Part shown: piece by piece, positions 8,704 through 17,900 of the stretch
How the letters are laid out: every line of letters starts with the position of its first letter
Position numbering within the stretch: position 1 is the stretch's first letter
Assembly: GCA_017303415.1 (NCBI GenBank)
Contig: JAFLBJ010000001.1
Span: forward strand, 124,001-188,000
Source: Chitinophagales bacterium
Lineage (GTDB): Bacteria; Bacteroidota; Bacteroidia; Chitinophagales; Chitinophagaceae
Reading direction: 5' to 3'
Length of the DNA stretch: 64,000 nucleotides
Notes under the pieces: generated by a model
Seen by the model: only the letters and a program-made list of their open reading frames with translations
The model's database searches: none
What the model was told of the DNA's origin: nothing
Translations under genes and position numbers: made by a program

Positions 8704-9417
8704 TTAACCGGTAACCAGGGTTCCTTCTTTTTCACCCCTGACCACCCGGCTCAGGTTGCCAGGTTTGTTCATGTTGAATACGATGATCGGAAGGTTGTTT
8801 TCCATACACAGGGTAAAGGCGGTCATATCCATCACTTTCAGGTTCTTGGCGATACATTCCTGAAAACTGATATGTTCATATAAAACGGCGTTCTTATCTT
8901 TCTCAGGATCAGCGGAATAAATACCGTCCACCCGGGTCCCTTTAAGGATCACATCGGCATCGATTTCAATGGCCCGCAAAGAGCCGGCGGTATCTGTGGT
9001 AAAATAAGGGTTCCCCGTTCCGGCGCCAAAGATCACTACGCGGCCTTTTTCTACGTGCCGGATGGCCCGACGACGGATATAGGGCTCAGCGATCTGCTCC
9101 ATCTTGATAGCACTAAGTAAGCGTGTATACACACCAATTCGCTCCAGACTGGCCTGCAAGGCCATGCCATTGATCACCGTGGCCAGCATACCCATATAGT
9201 CACCATGTGCTCTTTCAATGCCGGATTCGGCCTCATTCATACCCCGGTAGATATTCCCACCCCCGATCACTACGGCCACTTCCACGCCCATATCCGTCAC
9301 TTCCTTGATGTCTTTGGCAAACTGTGTAAGTACCGAAGTATCAAAACCAAAATTCTTATCGCCCATTAAAGATTCACCGGAAAGTTTGACCAGGATACGC
9401 TTGTACTTAGGGGTCAT
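8704..9417 (-). CDS. pyrH: UMP kinase
   Basis: Bacterial UMP kinase of the amino-acid kinase family, 237 residues, which phosphorylates UMP to UDP with ATP for nucleotide synthesis. Motifs are [14 protein letters not shown] (phosphate loop), [39 protein letters not shown] (UMP binding), [19 protein letters not shown] and the C-terminal GTLV. A TATCTTCG box on the minus strand (9439-9446) is a plausible -7 promoter element. Unlike in many bacteria, it is not next to tsf, which lies at 28109-28945 in this window. Confidence 0.96.
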   Translation of the reverse strand: MTPKYKRILVKLSGESLMGDKNFGFDTSVLTQFAKDIKEVTDMGVEVAVVIGGGNIYRGMNEAESGIERAHGDYMGMLATVINGMALQASLERIGVYTRLLSAIKMEQIAEPYIRRRAIRHVEKGRVVIFGAGTGNPYFTTDTAGSLRAIEIDADVILKGTRVDGIYSADPEKDKNAVLYEHISFQECIAKNLKVMDMTAFTLCMENNLPIIVFNMNKPGNLSRVVRGEKEGTLVTG

Positions 9418-9458
9418 AATGTGGAGTTAATTCGGCGGCGAAGATAGGGAAAATCAAC

Positions 9459-10130
9459 CTACACCCACTTATTCTTGTGAGCCAAACTGATTACCTGAGC
9501 CTTGGAATTAACATGCAGTTTCTGGTAGATATTCGCAATGTGTTTCCGGATGGTCAACACACTGATGTTCAATTCGGCAGAGATCCGTTTGGCATCCCAT
9601 CCGCTGACCATATACTTGAGAATCTCTTTTTCCCGGTCGGTGATGCTATGGGGGTAGGCCTCGGCTGCAGTGGCTGGGGTATTGGCAGCTTCGGACGTAC
9701 TGAGGAGGCGAAGTGTTTTGCGGGCAATGGCCGGACTCATCGGAGCGCCTCCAAACTCAAGTACATTGGAAATGGCTTCCTGCAACACAGGGGCCGCTTC
9801 GTGCTTGAGCAGGTATCCCGATGCCCCGGCGCGGATCGCTTCAAAGATCTTTTCCTCATCATCAAATACCGTCAACACGATAAAATGAACCTGCTCATAA
9901 AGTGATTTGGCGATCCGGATCGTTTCAATGCCATCCATGCCCGGCATTTCGAGGTCCATAAAAATGACCTGGGGTAGTTTACCATGGGGCAATCCTTTCA
10001 ATTGTTCCAGGCAGTCATTGCCATCAGTGGCCGTGAATAACACTTCCACATCCTGCATCACCCTGATCTTTTGGATAAAGGTATTGCGGTTGACCTGGTT
10101 GTCTTCAGTTAATGCAACAATGAATGCCAT
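9459..10130 (-). CDS. NarL/FixJ-type response regulator
   Basis: 223 residues: receiver domain (about 1-120) with phospho-acceptor Asp near residue 59 in VIFMDLEMPGMDG, the conserved Thr in FIVLT and Lys in YLLKHE, a linker, then a LuxR-type helix-turn-helix (about 157-220) containing SITDREKEILKYMVSGWDAK and VLTIRKHIANIYQKL. It lies 40 nt downstream of the histidine kinase gene on the same strand, so the two almost certainly form a pair. Target genes are unknown. Confidence 0.92.
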   Translation of the reverse strand: MAFIVALTEDNQVNRNTFIQKIRVMQDVEVLFTATDGNDCLEQLKGLPHGKLPQVIFMDLEMPGMDGIETIRIAKSLYEQVHFIVLTVFDDEEKIFEAIRAGASGYLLKHEAAPVLQEAISNVLEFGGAPMSPAIARKTLRLLSTSEAANTPATAAEAYPHSITDREKEILKYMVSGWDAKRISAELNISVLTIRKHIANIYQKLHVNSKAQVISLAHKNKWV

Positions 10131-10170
10131 GGTATGCTAAAGGTAGTATTCAGTTTTTGGGGTACAATAA

Positions 10171-12135
10171 TCAATTTGTAGTACCCGATATGATAACTGC
10201 TGTGCCCTGTCCTGTTCCTTCCCATTGAACGGACCATCCTTCCTGTGCGCACCGTGAGCGGATATTGTCCAGTCCATTCCCACCCCATGATTTGACCGGG
10301 CTGTCGGTCATTCCTTTTCCGTTATCGCTGATATGCAATTGCCAATCACCGGTACTGACAAATTTCACCGTCACCTTGCTGCCCTGGCTGTGTTTCAACG
10401 CGTTTACCACTGCCTCCTGAATGATCCGATACAGGTGAAAGGCCTGGGAGGAAGAAAGGGTGGTATCATTATCAATACTCTCGGTCACCTCAAAGGTGAA
10501 TTGGCGGTAACTGGGCTGAATACGTTGAAAGAATACTTTGATCCGGTCGCTGATCGCTGTCAGGCTCAGGGCATCTTTCTTTAATACCCAGATCGTATCA
10601 TTTAATTGGGAGATGATGGCCTGTGAGTTATTTCTCAGTTCACCGTACACTTCCTGGTCCGTACTCTGCCCTTTCCCCATTTCAAGAAAATCCAGATTAG
10701 CTGCCATGGAGGCGGCATAAGCACCGAGGTTATCATGCAGATCGGCAGCAATCCGTCTTCGTTCTTTTTCTTCCGCTTCGCGAACGGCTTCTTCGGCGTT
10801 TCTTTTCTCTTCTTCTCTGAGTTTTTCGATGCGTCGGCGTTGGTTTCCGCGATATCGCCGAAACAAGGCAAATCCTGTTGTCAGGATGAGCCCGATCAAT
10901 ACCAGCGACGCGATAAATTGAAAATTCTTTTGCTGAAGGTCAAATTTCTGCTGAAGAATGGTATTCTCCTTTTTTTGTACCTCGTATTTTGTCTCGAGAT
11001 CAGCGATCGCCTCTGCCGAGTTGGCTTCATACAGAGAATCTTTCGCCGCAAGGAGTTCTTCCAGTGTCAATTGATACTCGGCCAATTTTCCAGCCTGTTT
11101 ATAATATCCACTTAACGCTTTTAAATAGGTTGCCCTTAATTTAGGGTCATTGGTGTACACGGCTTCATCACTTTGCCCTTCCGTATTTACTAACGCGCCC
11201 TTCTGCAGGTTTTGAATACACACCTCAATGGCCTTGTCCAATTGTCCCGATCCGGCGTAGAACTCAGCCAGTTGAAGATTGTCTTCTACCAGGATACTGC
11301 CATTGACGGTTTTTCTGCGAACGGCCAGCATTTCCTTTAGTGCTTTCTCTGCTTCTCCATACCGGCCTTGCCGGGTATACAGATCCGTTTGTATGCGCAG
11401 TCCTGTGGCGATATAGTTCAGGTTCTCGAGTTTACGGCAAAGAGGAAGGGCTTTTTGAATATAGTATTCCACTGAATCGGGGCGCTGAAGGGAAACATAG
11501 GCATTGGCCGCATTGAGATATGAAGGGGCAAGTATTTCCGGAATGGAGCGTCCGCGACTGCTACCGATCTGAATAGCCCGCTGAATAAAGGCCAGGGCTT
11601 CTCGCGGTTGTGCGCGGGAAAGGGATACTGAGCCCACTGTGTTGTTTATAAGACCAATGGCCAGGGTATCCCTGAATTTTTCTGCCTCCGGTAAAATTTT
11701 GTACAGCATCTCAAGGGCATCCAGGTACCTCGATTTCGATCCTCTCAATAGGGCAATGGCCCTGCCTGTCTTGAAGTAAACATCCCTTAATTGAGGATCC
11801 TCTGGTTTTAATTCAGGCCAGATTCGCTCTATAAAATAAAGTCCGCTATCGGCCCAACCCCAACGCAGATACCAATTGGCATATCCCAATTCCGCCAGGT
11901 ATTTATTTCGCTTATTGGAACTTTTTGCCGCCAGTTCATACATCTCGGGTGCATACTTGTCCATGCTGTCCCGGTTCAGACTATGGTACTCTTCAAAAAG
12001 GGCCAGGTAGGCACTCAATTTCTCTTCGGGTGCATTGGCTTTCAGGACAAGTCCATGCAAACTGTCAATGATACGCGTTTGACTATTTGCAGACTGATAA
12101 ATAAAAAATAGCAGTATAATGATCCCGAGGCGCAT
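10171..12135 (-). CDS. TPR-containing sensor histidine kinase (HisKA_3 type)
   Basis: 654 residues. Signal peptide (about 1-18), a long periplasmic TPR-like sensor region (about 25-390) ending in a coiled coil, one transmembrane helix (about 407-425), then the kinase core. The dimerisation/phosphorylation box is RRIAADLHDNLGAYAASMAA with the acceptor His, as in NarX/DesK-type kinases. ATP-binding motifs are EAVVNALKHS (N box), DNGKGM and GGNGLDNIRSR (G boxes). It is followed by its response regulator. A TACATTTA box (12149-12156, minus strand) may be the -7 promoter element; the upstream gap is filled by a large hairpin repeat. Confidence 0.92.
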   Translation of the reverse strand: MRLGIIILLFFIYQSANSQTRIIDSLHGLVLKANAPEEKLSAYLALFEEYHSLNRDSMDKYAPEMYELAAKSSNKRNKYLAELGYANWYLRWGWADSGLYFIERIWPELKPEDPQLRDVYFKTGRAIALLRGSKSRYLDALEMLYKILPEAEKFRDTLAIGLINNTVGSVSLSRAQPREALAFIQRAIQIGSSRGRSIPEILAPSYLNAANAYVSLQRPDSVEYYIQKALPLCRKLENLNYIATGLRIQTDLYTRQGRYGEAEKALKEMLAVRRKTVNGSILVEDNLQLAEFYAGSGQLDKAIEVCIQNLQKGALVNTEGQSDEAVYTNDPKLRATYLKALSGYYKQAGKLAEYQLTLEELLAAKDSLYEANSAEAIADLETKYEVQKKENTILQQKFDLQQKNFQFIASLVLIGLILTTGFALFRRYRGNQRRRIEKLREEEKRNAEEAVREAEEKERRRIAADLHDNLGAYAASMAANLDFLEMGKGQSTDQEVYGELRNNSQAIISQLNDTIWVLKKDALSLTAISDRIKVFFQRIQPSYRQFTFEVTESIDNDTTLSSSQAFHLYRIIQEAVVNALKHSQGSKVTVKFVSTGDWQLHISDNGKGMTDSPVKSWGGNGLDNIRSRCAQEGWSVQWEGTGQGTAVIISGTTN

Positions 12136-12170
12136 GGGGATTTTTTTCTAAATGTAGATAAATATTTGTT

Positions 12171-12480
12171 GTTGGATGATGGATGTTGGATGACAGATGA
12201 CGGATGACAGATGACAGATGTTGGATGATGGGAGGGAGGCGGTGGTGGCTGTGCGAGACCTCTGGTCTCGCACTTTTCTCCCGTCGCCTCTGGCGACAGC
12301 AATTGTTTATCAATTAATAAAAGAGAAGGTTGTTGTTCGAGTCGCCAGAGGCGACAAGACAATCGTGCGAGACCAGAGGTCTCGCACAGCCACCCCCCGC
12401 CCTCTCTCCCAACATCCAACATCCAACATCCGTCATCTGTCATCTGTCCTCCGTCATCTAAAAACCAACATCCGTCACCC
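12171..12480. repeat. Composite nested inverted repeat: heptamer arrays around palindromic modules
   Basis: No gene lies in 12136-12553. Order of parts: GGATGAC-type heptamer array (12171-12237); palindrome TGCGAGACC-TCT-GGTCTCGCA (12252-12272); palindrome GTCGCC-TCT-GGCGAC (12283-12297); AT-rich centre; GTCGCC-AGA-GGCGAC (12341-12355); TGCGAGACC-AGA-GGTCTCGCA (12366-12386); reverse-complement heptamer array (about 12409-12480). The whole block is an imperfect 310-nt inverted repeat, each half also holding its own palindromes. It separates the divergent kinase and metalloprotease genes. Reduced copies occur at 13353-13530 and 18158-18335. Confidence 0.85.
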
Positions 12481-12553
12481 TCTACTACAAACTTGGTATA
12501 GGCCACCCTGCTCGCGATTCCCACCTTTACACCACACAAAAAAAGAAAACCAC

Positions 12554-13351
12554 ATGAAAAGAATAACCACCCTCCTGCTATTCGGGCTATTTGTTTTAAT
12601 CGCCTGTAAAAAAAATAATGGGGACGAAGTTCCCAAATCTACCGAAGTAACCACTCCGCCTGCATCACTGGGATTAAATGCCTTTTATCAAAAATACCTG
12701 GATGCAGACGGCATACCGGTCGTCAGCTCCAACCAGGTGAATGACCAGGCCCTGCTCCGTGCCCGTGAAATTGTAAAATACATGCTGCAGGCCATCCCCG
12801 CTGAGAAAGCCAAGATGATCCAGAATAAACTCCGGGTAGGGATCATTGGTATCAACGAAAGGCCGACCCAGATGCCGGAATACAGTGACCTGTACCTGGC
12901 TTATCCTGGCACCGATTGGGATAACAGAGCCCGGGCCTATGGAGCTACCATACAGCGGCCACTGACCACCAACTGCGAAGAAAATATGCTCTGTCAGCAA
13001 AGCATTGACCGATATAAGGGAGAAGAGATCCTTTGCCACGAATTTGGTCATGCCATCCATGAGCTGGGCATTCGTTTTACCGACCCCAATTTTGACAACG
13101 AACTGACTGCGGCATTCAACCATGCCAAAGCCACCGGTCTGTGGACCAATACCTACGCCATCTCCAACTACAACGAATACTGGGCAGAAGGCATACAGTG
13201 TTTCTTCAATGCCAACCTGGAAGCCATTCCAACCAACGGCGTTCATAATCAAATTAATACACGCAGCGAACTCCAAAGCTACGATCCCACTTTGTTCAAC
13301 ATTATTAAACGGTACTTCCCGGCGGAGAATAAGGTGTTTGGGTGTTACTAG
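12554..13351 (+). CDS. Secreted lipoprotein zinc metalloprotease
   Basis: 265 residues from ATG 12554. The start has a lipoprotein signal (MKRITTLLLFGLFVLIAC, acylated Cys18), so the protein is membrane-anchored outside the cytoplasm. The zinc motif HEFGH (residues 162-166, extended as HEFGHAIHELG) is followed about 40 residues later by NEYWAEG, where Glu208 or Glu212 is a likely third ligand, as in gluzincin-like peptidases. NCEENMLCQQSIDRYKGEEILC before HEFGH has Cys residues that could pair. In-frame sequence upstream of 12554 is repeat, not coding. The gene is bracketed by related repeats at 12171-12480 and 13353-13530. Substrate unknown. Confidence 0.8.
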   Translation: MKRITTLLLFGLFVLIACKKNNGDEVPKSTEVTTPPASLGLNAFYQKYLDADGIPVVSSNQVNDQALLRAREIVKYMLQAIPAEKAKMIQNKLRVGIIGINERPTQMPEYSDLYLAYPGTDWDNRARAYGATIQRPLTTNCEENMLCQQSIDRYKGEEILCHEFGHAIHELGIRFTDPNFDNELTAAFNHAKATGLWTNTYAISNYNEYWAEGIQCFFNANLEAIPTNGVHNQINTRSELQSYDPTLFNIIKRYFPAENKVFGCY

Positions 13352-13352
13352 T

Positions 13353-13530
13353 TTGGATGGCGGATGGCGGATGACAGATGACGGATGACGGATGATGGGA
13401 GGGAGGCGACGGGAGAAAAGTGCGAGACCTCCGGTCTCGCACAGCCACCACCCCGCACTTCGCCACCCTACCAACATCCAACATCCAACATCCGTCATCC
13501 GTCATCTGTCATCCGTCATCCAACATCCGT
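13353..13530. repeat. GGATGAC heptamer arrays with one palindromic module
   Basis: Second copy of the composite repeat: array 13353-13400, palindrome TGCGAGACC-TCC-GGTCTCGCA (13421-13441) followed by CAGCCACC, then the reverse-complement array about 13466-13530. The inner GTCGCC palindromes of the first copy are reduced to GGCGACGGGAGAAAAG, so it looks like a shortened derivative. It lies between the metalloprotease and the ECF sigma gene. The rest of the gap up to 13665 holds the promoter-like block at 13540-13569 and nothing else I recognise. Confidence 0.8.
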
Positions 13531-13539
13531 GATCCCCCC

Positions 13540-13569
13540 TGATGACCTTTTCCCCCCATCCCCGATGTA
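13540..13569 (+). promoter_or_regulatory. Candidate ECF sigma-dependent promoter (autoregulatory)
   Basis: GATGACC (13541-13547), exactly 15 nt, CGATGTA (13563-13569). The same block with identical spacing and only 3 differences over 31 nt lies at 18338-18367 before the beta-barrel gene. Two-part structure, fixed spacing and location upstream of an ECF sigma gene suggest its target promoter. It directly follows the heptamer array, so it could instead be part of the repeat. Confidence 0.45.
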
Positions 13570-13665
13570 ACAATAAAGCCACAACGCAAAATGCTCATGC
13601 TAAGGGATTTGATTGTATTTTAGGGATGAATTTCAAAAACCCTTCATATATCAGAACCCGGCATA

Positions 13666-14226
13666 ATGGATGTAGCAAGGCAATTTATTGGTTTGAAGGA
13701 AAATGACGAGAAGGTATTACAATACATCTATGTAAGTAATTACCCTAAGGTCGAGCGGTTTGTACTGGACAATAACGGTACGGCCGATGATGCCCGGGAT
13801 GTGTACCAGGAAGCTTTTGTTGCGGTTTGGCGTAATGTGCAGATGGACCGTTTTCAGCCACAGAATGAATCAGCTGTTGCGGGGTATCTGTACCAGATTG
13901 CGCGGAACAAATGGCTTGATCAAATCAGATCGGTGAAAAACAGGAAAACAACAACAATGCCCGAGAACGCCTTTGAACAGGTGGCAGATGAACCCATGAT
14001 CGAAGAGGGTGACCTGCAATACCTGGAATTGGTCAAGGAGAAATATGAAGCACTGGGCGATCCGTGCCGGGATTTGTTGAAGCGTTTTTATTTCAAAAAA
14101 GAAAGCATGCGTGAGATCGCTGCGCATTATTCCTGGACAGAAGCCAGTGCCAAGAATAACAAATATCGGTGCTTGCAAAAGTTGAGGACCATGGTGATCA
14201 ATAAAGAGGAAAAAAATATCCAATGA
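13666..14226 (+). CDS. ECF-family RNA polymerase sigma factor
   Basis: 186 residues, sigma-70 extracytoplasmic-function type. Region 2 (about 25-95) includes NGTADDARDVYQEAFVAVWRN and the YLYQIARNKWLDQIR segment; region 4 (about 120-180) includes LVKEKYEALGDPCRDLLKRFY, and YSWTEASAKNNKYRCLQKLR as the DNA-binding helix-turn-helix. It directs RNA polymerase to a stress or envelope regulon. The stop codon overlaps the next gene's start (ATGA at 14223-14226), showing translational coupling with the putative membrane anti-sigma. ATG 13666 is the only start giving full region 2. The likely regulatory partners are the next two genes. Confidence 0.93.
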   Translation: MDVARQFIGLKENDEKVLQYIYVSNYPKVERFVLDNNGTADDARDVYQEAFVAVWRNVQMDRFQPQNESAVAGYLYQIARNKWLDQIRSVKNRKTTTMPENAFEQVADEPMIEEGDLQYLELVKEKYEALGDPCRDLLKRFYFKKESMREIAAHYSWTEASAKNNKYRCLQKLRTMVINKEEKNIQ

Positions 14227-14969
14227 AACCGCGATACGACATATCACCCGAAGAATTTGACCAGATAGAACAATACCTGGCCGGACAACTCACTGCCTCC
14301 GAAAACAGCCTCTTTGAAAAAAGGATACAGGAAGAAACTGAGTGGGCGGAAAAGGTAAAAGAGGTGAAATTGCTGGTACTGGGAATCAAAGAGAATGAAT
14401 TGAAAACGCGTCTGCAATCGTTTCATAAGCAGATGAATACCACCACATCCATCAAAACGGAAGCCCCTGTTCGTTCCATGGGAAGCAGAAGATGGCTGGC
14501 CGCCGCTTCCATCCTCCTTGTAGCCGCATTGGCGACCTGGTGGATGGTTTCACGTCAGGATCCTTATGAAAAATTATACAGCACTTATTATACCCCCGAC
14601 CCGGGACTGCCTACCACGATGAGTGTGGCCGGAAATTATCAGTTTGATAAAGGGATGGTGGCATTTAAATCAGGCGACTATAAAGAGGCACTGCAGATCT
14701 GGACTCCGATTTCTAAAACAACGCCCTCCAACGATACGATCAATTATTTTCTGGGCGTAACACAACTGGCCCTTAAACAGAATGACGAAGCATTGGCCTT
14801 GCTTAAACCCATTGCCAATGATGCCAACCGGCCTTTTTACAAAGATGCCTGCTGGTACACCGGACTGGTACTCCTTCGGCAAGGTAAACCCGAAGCGGCT
14901 ACCCCTTTCATTCAGAAATCCAATTATCCTGGTAGTACAGAACTAATTCAGGAAATCAACAAAAAATAA
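14223..14969 (+). CDS. Membrane TPR protein, probable anti-sigma factor
   Basis: 248 residues with three parts: a cytoplasmic N-terminal region (1-88) that begins ISPEEFDQIEQYLAGQLTAS, typical of the short helical region of Bacteroidota anti-sigma-like proteins; one transmembrane helix (about 90-110, WLAAASILLVAALATWWMV); and a periplasmic TPR-like domain (about 135-245) with FDKGMVAFKSGDYKEALQIW and YFLGVTQLALKQNDEALALL. The start overlaps the sigma gene by 4 nt and the stop overlaps the CHAT gene (TAATG at 14967-14971). The anti-sigma role is inferred from position and topology; no zinc-binding anti-sigma motif is visible. Confidence 0.75.
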   Translation: MKPRYDISPEEFDQIEQYLAGQLTASENSLFEKRIQEETEWAEKVKEVKLLVLGIKENELKTRLQSFHKQMNTTTSIKTEAPVRSMGSRRWLAAASILLVAALATWWMVSRQDPYEKLYSTYYTPDPGLPTTMSVAGNYQFDKGMVAFKSGDYKEALQIWTPISKTTPSNDTINYFLGVTQLALKQNDEALALLKPIANDANRPFYKDACWYTGLVLLRQGKPEAATPFIQKSNYPGSTELIQEINKK

Positions 14970-17900
14970 TGCTCCGTAAATACCTCGTCCTACTGATGGC
15001 CGCATTTGGCCTGGCTATCTTATTGCCTATGCTGGCGCAGGAAAAACCTCCTGCTGCCAATGAGATCGAAAAAGCGATCGAACAAAAGGATTTTAAAAAG
15101 GCAGATAGCCTTGTCAAACGTGATCTTGCCCTTTTTTATAGTCAGGGTCACCTGGATACGATTCCCGCTTACCTGCATTATGCAGGAAAGATCGTGTACG
15201 GGCAATTCGGTACCGCTAAGGCCTCGGCTGCTGTATTTGCTTTTATCGATACGCTGGAATCACATAATGCCACACCTAAGATATTGATCGCCGCCTGTCG
15301 CCGTGCGGCGGAATTCTTCGCTAACCTTGGACAAAACAGCGATGGGTACAAGTCATGCGAAAAAGCCCTGGCCTATGCTCAATCGCTTACCGAAAGAAAA
15401 GAACTCGAAATCGCCCAGTGTGAGTACAACCTGGGAGTATATGCGCAACGATTGGGAAATTTTACGGTTTCGCGCAACCATCACCGTGTTTCCCTGGCCA
15501 TTCGCGAAAAGAATCCCGGCGCCACCGCCGAAGATCTCTATTTCTCCAATAACGCCATGGGGGGAATCTTCTGGTATGCCTCCTTGTACGATAGTGCCGC
15601 TGCCTGTTATCAAAAGGCCCTGGAGAATGTGGCTAAAATGGAGGACCTGCCGGTCAACCGGTTCTATCGGCCGGCCATGATCCACAACAACCTGGCAGCA
15701 CTCTATAGTGCAGAGGGAAAGACCTCTGAAGGCATCCGCTCCATGGAATTATCCATCGATCATTTCCAGCAATTCATCGCCACCCCTGAACCACATGAAA
15801 AAAAACAAGATGCGCAGGTAGGGATTTTAGAGGCGATCGACAACCTGGCTGGACTTTATAAAGAAATTGGTGACTATGGCAAGGCCGGTGACCTGCTCAG
15901 GTATTCCTATCAACAAAAACTAAACCGGTATAACTCCGACAATCCGGGGATCTTTATTTCAGAGATTCTCATGGGGCAACATTTCAATTCCATAAATGAA
16001 TATGATTCCGCTATGATCTACCTCACAAAGGGATTGGATAAACTGCAAAAAGCCGAAGGGGATTATCTGTTCTGGTCGGGCGATGCGCATTTCAACCTGG
16101 CCATGGTGTATGCAAACCGGAAAGAAAATGAAAAGGCCGCTTTTTATTATCAAAAGGCGGACAGTCTCTATGAAGCAAGCTATCAGGGTGCTTATGATAA
16201 TGTGTACATGGATTTCATGCGCAACGCTTCCATCTTTTACGCCAGAAACAATCAATATGAAAAGGCTATGTCGGGCGCCAAAAAGGTGTACAACTACCTT
16301 CGACAGGTGGGTCAGGAAAAAAGTCTGCAGGCCTTTTATCAAATACTCAATATTGCCGAGGTGAATTATCTATCGGCAAGATATTCCGAGGCCATCCGCT
16401 TTAGCCGCGATGCTCTCACGGTGGTCAACGAAAAGGTGACCGAAGGGATGACCGTGCTAGATTCGGTAAAGATCGATGTATTCAAACCCAAGGCCATCTT
16501 GCTGAATGAGCGATCGGAATATGCAATGCGTCCTGTACGCGATAGCCTCTATCTCGCCGGGGTATCTGTCAGGCTTGAACAGGCCCTGCAAATCCTGGAA
16601 AAAAGAAAAGTATTGATCGATGACCCAGAAAGCATCAATATCCTCATAGCCGATAATATGGAACTCATCGATTTTGCCAAACAGATCGAATGGGAACGCT
16701 ATGAAAGAGGCGGGCAAACCGCCCGTTTGGACCGGTTCATCAATCTCCATGAATCGGGTCTATATAACCGGATCCGCAGCCGGTTGGATAAGAAAAAAGC
16801 TGTACGCTTTGGCAAACTCCCTATTTCCCTTCAGGAAGAAGAACAAAAGCTGAAATCGGCCATTCCGGCTTCCTTAAGTGATAACAAGCCAAATAACGAA
16901 CTGATCAATGATTATCTGACCTCGGTAAAAAACTGGGAAGGTTTTTTGGAAAAAATAAAAGCCGATTACCCGGTCTACTACAATATGCGGTATGCCAGCT
17001 TGTTCAGGCCATTACCCTCGCTTCAATCTGCTATTCCGGCAAACACAACACTTATCCGTTACTTTTTTGTCGGTGATCAATTATTGGCTCTTGTAGCCGA
17101 TAGTAGTACAAAGCACATGATACGGCTTGATGGGAGTGATGTAGAAAAGAATATCGCGCTGCTGTTGCAACAATCCTATCTGGAGAAACCTTCCACGCCG
17201 GTATTGAATGCCTTATACCAGGCTTTGTGGACCCCGCTGGCCCCATCTATTCATAATCAAAAATTGATCATCATTCCTGATGGCATCCTGTTCAATCTCA
17301 ATTTTGAATTACTTACCCCGGATCCTATTACAAATTACCGCGAGCTCGCACAAAAAGGATTGCTGGCCAAACATGATATCGTGTATCACTATAGCCTTTT
17401 CATGTTGGAAAATCAGGCCGGAGAAGAGGCGATCTCCTCCAATTATGTAGGGTTTGCCCCAGGCTTTTCCGACGATTTGAAAAAAGCCTATGTCGCCACG
17501 GTGAAAGATTCGGTTAATCTGGATTTTCAATACCTGTCCCTGCTGCCCCAACCCAATACAAATAAACTCGCCAAGAAATTCAAGAGTATTCTGGGTGGGC
17601 AGACCTATCTCAACCTGGCTTCTACCCCATCAGTATTTCGTAAAAACGCAGGTGGGCATAAGATCATTCATATTGGCACCCATGCCGAGTACAATAATAT
17701 TTACCCGGAAAGATCAAGACTCATTTTTGCCAAAACACCATCTGTTATACAAGATACGAACTCCTTATTCCTCCATGATATCTACAATTGTGATGTGCAA
17801 TCCGATCTGACCCTGCTGACGGCCTGCGAAACAGGTCGTCCGGGATTTCAGGATGGAGAAGGGATGGTATCCCTGGCCCATGCATTTAATTATGCCGGAA

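Noticed and set aside
12042-13505. Several 60-270-codon open frames across the repeat blocks around the metalloprotease gene, on both strands
   Set aside because: They consist of translated heptamer units (for example HHPSSVIRHP-like peptides) or antisense of the metalloprotease gene. They have no ribosome-binding context or recognisable domain.
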